Source: Christensenellaceae bacterium (GTDB lineage Bacteria > Bacillota > Clostridia > Christensenellales > Borkfalkiaceae). Taken from it: DNA of 6,842 nucleotides. The position numbers and the translations under genes were made by a program. Shown in pieces: positions 5,341 through 6,842 of this stretch (its first letter is position 1; every line of letters begins with the position of its first letter). The stretch covers positions 1 to 6,842 of the forward strand of contig JAEDMA010000074.1 of assembly GCA_016295005.1 (NCBI GenBank), in the 5' to 3' direction. The notes beneath the pieces were generated by a model that saw nothing but the letters and a program-made list of their open reading frames with translations, ran no database searches and had not been told where the DNA came from.

Positions 5341-6043
5341 TTATTCCCGCTATATCCTTTATCACTTCGCCCGCCATAATCATTCCGCATACGGGCGGCA
5401 CGAACGAAATACTTGCCGGTATCCGCTTTTTGTTTTCCGTTTCTCCTATGCACGAAATTACGGGTTCTTCTTCCGAATACACCGTTTTAAGCCCCTTTAT
5501 TCCGCGTTTTTTCAATTCACGCCTTATTACTTTCGCAAGCGGACAGACTTTGGTTTCGCTTATATCCGCCACTTTAAAAGCTGTGGGGTCGAGTTTGTTT
5601 CCCGTTCCCATAGAACTGATTATTTTTACGCCCGCTTTAAACGAATTTTCCACCAGAGCGATTTTCGCCGAAACGGTATCTATCGCGTCAACGACGTAAT
5701 CGTAATAAGAAAGGTCTATTTTATCCGCCGTTTCGGGCAGATAAAACATATTATATTCATTTACTTTACACGTCGGATTGATTTTCTTTACTCGACCGGC
5801 AAAAAGTTCCGTTTTAGCCTTTCCTACGGTATCTTCGGTTGCGATAATCTGCCTGTTTATGTTGGTAACGGAAACCACGTCGTTATCGACAAGACCTATT
5901 TCCCCGACGCCCGCCCGCGCGAGCGCTTCGACGGCGTAACCGCCGACGCCGCCTAATCCGAACACTATTACCCTGGAATTATTAAGTTTTTTCAGACCTT
6001 CTTCACCCAGCAGGTACCCGGTTCTATTAAACCTTTCGTCCAT
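5324..6043 (-). CDS. tcdA: tRNA threonylcarbamoyladenosine dehydratase
   Basis: A 239-residue E1-like (ThiF/MoeB superfamily) enzyme that uses ATP to dehydrate t6A at position 37 of ANN-decoding tRNAs into the cyclic form ct6A. Landmarks are the N-terminal RFNRTGYLLGEEGLKKL, the nucleotide-binding VIVFGLGGVGGYAVEALARAG (25-45) with LVDNDVVSVTNINRQ (51-65), the adenylation-site VVDAIDTVSAK (117-127), SSMGTGNKLDPTAF (143-156) and the family signature DISETKVCPLAKVIRRELKKRGI (160-182, interrupted here only by normal variation), then VYSEEEP. These last motifs separate TcdA/YgdL from ThiF, MoeB and HesA. The length is slightly short of the E. coli protein (about 268), with no missing core motif. 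The ATG at 6043 has only a weak purine-rich ribosome-binding site (AAAGAGAAAC). It is the first gene of a two-gene tRNA-modification operon, and its last codons overlap ttcA. In E. coli the enzyme works with CsdA/CsdE sulfur proteins; none are seen here. Confidence 0.95.
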   Translation of the reverse strand: MDERFNRTGYLLGEEGLKKLNNSRVIVFGLGGVGGYAVEALARAGVGEIGLVDNDVVSVTNINRQIIATEDTVGKAKTELFAGRVKKINPTCKVNEYNMFYLPETADKIDLSYYDYVVDAIDTVSAKIALVENSFKAGVKIISSMGTGNKLDPTAFKVADISETKVCPLAKVIRRELKKRGIKGLKTVYSEEEPVISCIGETENKKRIPASISFVPPVCGMIMAGEVIKDIAGINDDKK

Positions 6044-6075
6044 TTCGTTTCTCTTTTCGGTTTTTTTCTTCTACG

Positions 6076-6104
6076 ATTTTATCACAGTAAAATTCAATCG
6101 TCAA
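6076..6104 (-). promoter_or_regulatory. Sigma-A promoter of the tcdA-ttcA operon
   Basis: On the minus strand, TTGACG (6099-6104) and TAAAAT (6076-6081) are separated by 17 bp, with TGA before the -10 forming an extended -10. The start would be near 6069, giving a leader of about 26 nt. Confidence 0.75.
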
Positions 6105-6146
6105 TTTTATTACGGCAAAGTCTTTTAATCTTTTTTTGCTTTTCGT

Positions 6147-6175
6147 TTGATTTATACCTGGATTTTATGTATAAT
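6147..6175 (+). promoter_or_regulatory. Sigma-A promoter of the membrane protein gene
   Basis: TTGATT (6147-6152) and TATAAT (6170-6175) are separated by 17 bp. Transcription would start near 6182, with a leader of about 36 nt before the ATG at 6218. It points away from the tcdA promoter; the two -35 boxes are 42 bp apart and the spacer shows no obvious operator. Confidence 0.75.
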
Positions 6176-6217
6176 TCAAATATAAATAAGTTTACAAAGT
6201 GTTCGGGGCAATCGTTT

Positions 6218-6842
6218 ATGAAAAAAAGTAAAATTCACCTCGTATTCCTTGTGTTCGGAATACTTTTCCTTGCTGTAGGCGTTTTTTCGCTGATACGCGG
6301 TATCGATTCTAAAACGGGCACCGCCTCCGCCGACGCCGAAATTGTCTACATTTCCCATTCTTCGGGCGAGGACGATTCCGTTTACGTTAAAGTTAGTTTC
6401 ACGATAGACGGCGTAGTATATTCCGGCAACTTAGATACTTACGTTGCGGGGATGAAAGTCGGTCAGATTGTTCCGATAAGATATAAAATCGCCGACCCGA
6501 ATAACTTTTTCTACGCAAAATTTACTTTTCTTCCTACGATTATCTGTTTCCTTGTCGGCATATCTTTCGTAAGCGGTTCCGTAGTAATCATTGTCATAAG
6601 GGCGAAAACCTCGGCAAAATTTAAAGCCTTAAAAAAAGACGGGTACAAATCTTACGCAAAAATAGTCGGCGTAACGGTACAAAACAACGTAAGAGTTTTA
6701 GAAAAGAACCCCGTAACCATAACTTGTTCGGACGACTTCGGCAAAACCTTCGTTCAAAAATTTCTTTCTTCACGCGGATACAACTACACCATCGGCGATC
6801 AGATCACCGTGTACGTAGACAAAGTTAATCCCGACAACTATT
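6218..6842 (+). CDS. Two-segment membrane protein with DUF3592-like duplicated beta domain, C-terminus cut by window edge
   Basis: The frame runs open from the ATG at 6218 to the right edge, giving 208 residues. After a basic start (MKKSK) come TM1 (about 7-26), a probably extracytoplasmic domain (about 30-102), TM2 (about 103-128) followed by a basic RAKTSAKFKALKK stretch, and a probably cytoplasmic domain (from about 142). The two soluble parts resemble each other: ADAEIVYISH, then a Gly-rich turn, VGQIVPIRYKIADPNNF in the first, and SYAKIVGVTV, then YTIGDQITVYVDKVNPDNY in the second. The first half, with one membrane segment followed by an A-x-I-V strand and a closing P-x-N-F/Y, has the character of DUF3592 proteins, a family with no established function. 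This match is from memory of the family pattern, not a search. The ribosome-binding site is weak (GGGG at 6205-6208). It is transcribed from the promoter at 6147-6175, divergently from tcdA. No function is proposed. Confidence 0.82.
   Translation, partial: MKKSKIHLVFLVFGILFLAVGVFSLIRGIDSKTGTASADAEIVYISHSSGEDDSVYVKVSFTIDGVVYSGNLDTYVAGMKVGQIVPIRYKIADPNNFFYAKFTFLPTIICFLVGISFVSGSVVIIVIRAKTSAKFKALKKDGYKSYAKIVGVTVQNNVRVLEKNPVTITCSDDFGKTFVQKFLSSRGYNYTIGDQITVYVDKVNPDNY

Noticed and set aside
5285..5956. A long plus-strand open frame spanning the tcdA/ttcA junction
   Set aside because: It is antisense to two well-supported enzymes, lacks a ribosome-binding site and promoter, and reads as Tyr/Phe/Arg-rich sequence without family features.
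6176..6358. A 60-codon minus-strand open frame opposite the membrane protein gene
   Set aside because: It overlaps the promoter and signal region of the plus-strand gene, has no ribosome-binding site and shows no recognisable domain.

Overview
The window reads as an ordinary chromosomal stretch from a low-to-moderate GC Firmicute, most likely a member of the Clostridia and possibly an uncultured gut lineage. The evidence is the set of protein families (PdaB-like deacetylase, DegV, a tandem OB-fold SSB-like protein, an XRE regulator with a membrane domain), mostly Shine-Dalgarno-led genes, sigma-A type promoters with 17-18 bp spacers, many intrinsic terminators, and a tRNA-Thr with U73 and an encoded CCA end. 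The genus cannot be fixed from the sequence alone. I see no phage, transposon, CRISPR array or recognisable defence system.

Layout. Positions 1-600 (minus) hold the N-terminal 200 residues of asparaginyl-tRNA synthetase, running off the left edge, with its own extended -10 promoter. A terminator at 713-736 separates it from a two-gene minus-strand unit: a membrane-anchored PdaB-like polysaccharide deacetylase (1476-2234) followed 19 bp later by a tandem OB-fold SSB-like protein (758-1456). A tRNA-Thr(GGU) gene on the plus strand (2449-2524) has a perfect consensus promoter. Three hairpins lie between it and the convergent degV-family gene (2722-3579, minus). A divergent XRE-family regulator with four membrane segments (3783-4376, plus) appears to be transcribed as an essentially leaderless mRNA. 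A shared bidirectional terminator (about 4395-4441) separates it from the convergent tcdA-ttcA operon (4486-6043, minus), whose genes overlap by 17 bp. Divergent to that operon, a membrane protein with DUF3592-like character starts at 6218 and runs off the right edge.

How it fits together. The clearest functional theme is translation: asnS charges tRNA-Asn, tRNA-Thr(GGU) decodes an ANN codon and has the U36-A37 expected of a t6A substrate, TcdA cyclises t6A37, and TtcA-like enzymes thiolate C32. The remaining genes concern the envelope or lipids (deacetylase, DegV fatty-acid carrier, two small membrane proteins) and single-stranded DNA binding. No novel multi-gene system is evident. The items most worth a second look are the leaderless regulator, the SSB-like protein with an internalised LPF tip, the deacetylase with Cys at the usual metal-binding Asp, and the membrane protein with a duplicated domain on opposite sides of the membrane. 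Three start sites are set here from ribosome-binding sites or promoters rather than by taking the longest open frame (SSB-like protein at 1456, deacetylase at 2234, regulator at 3783).
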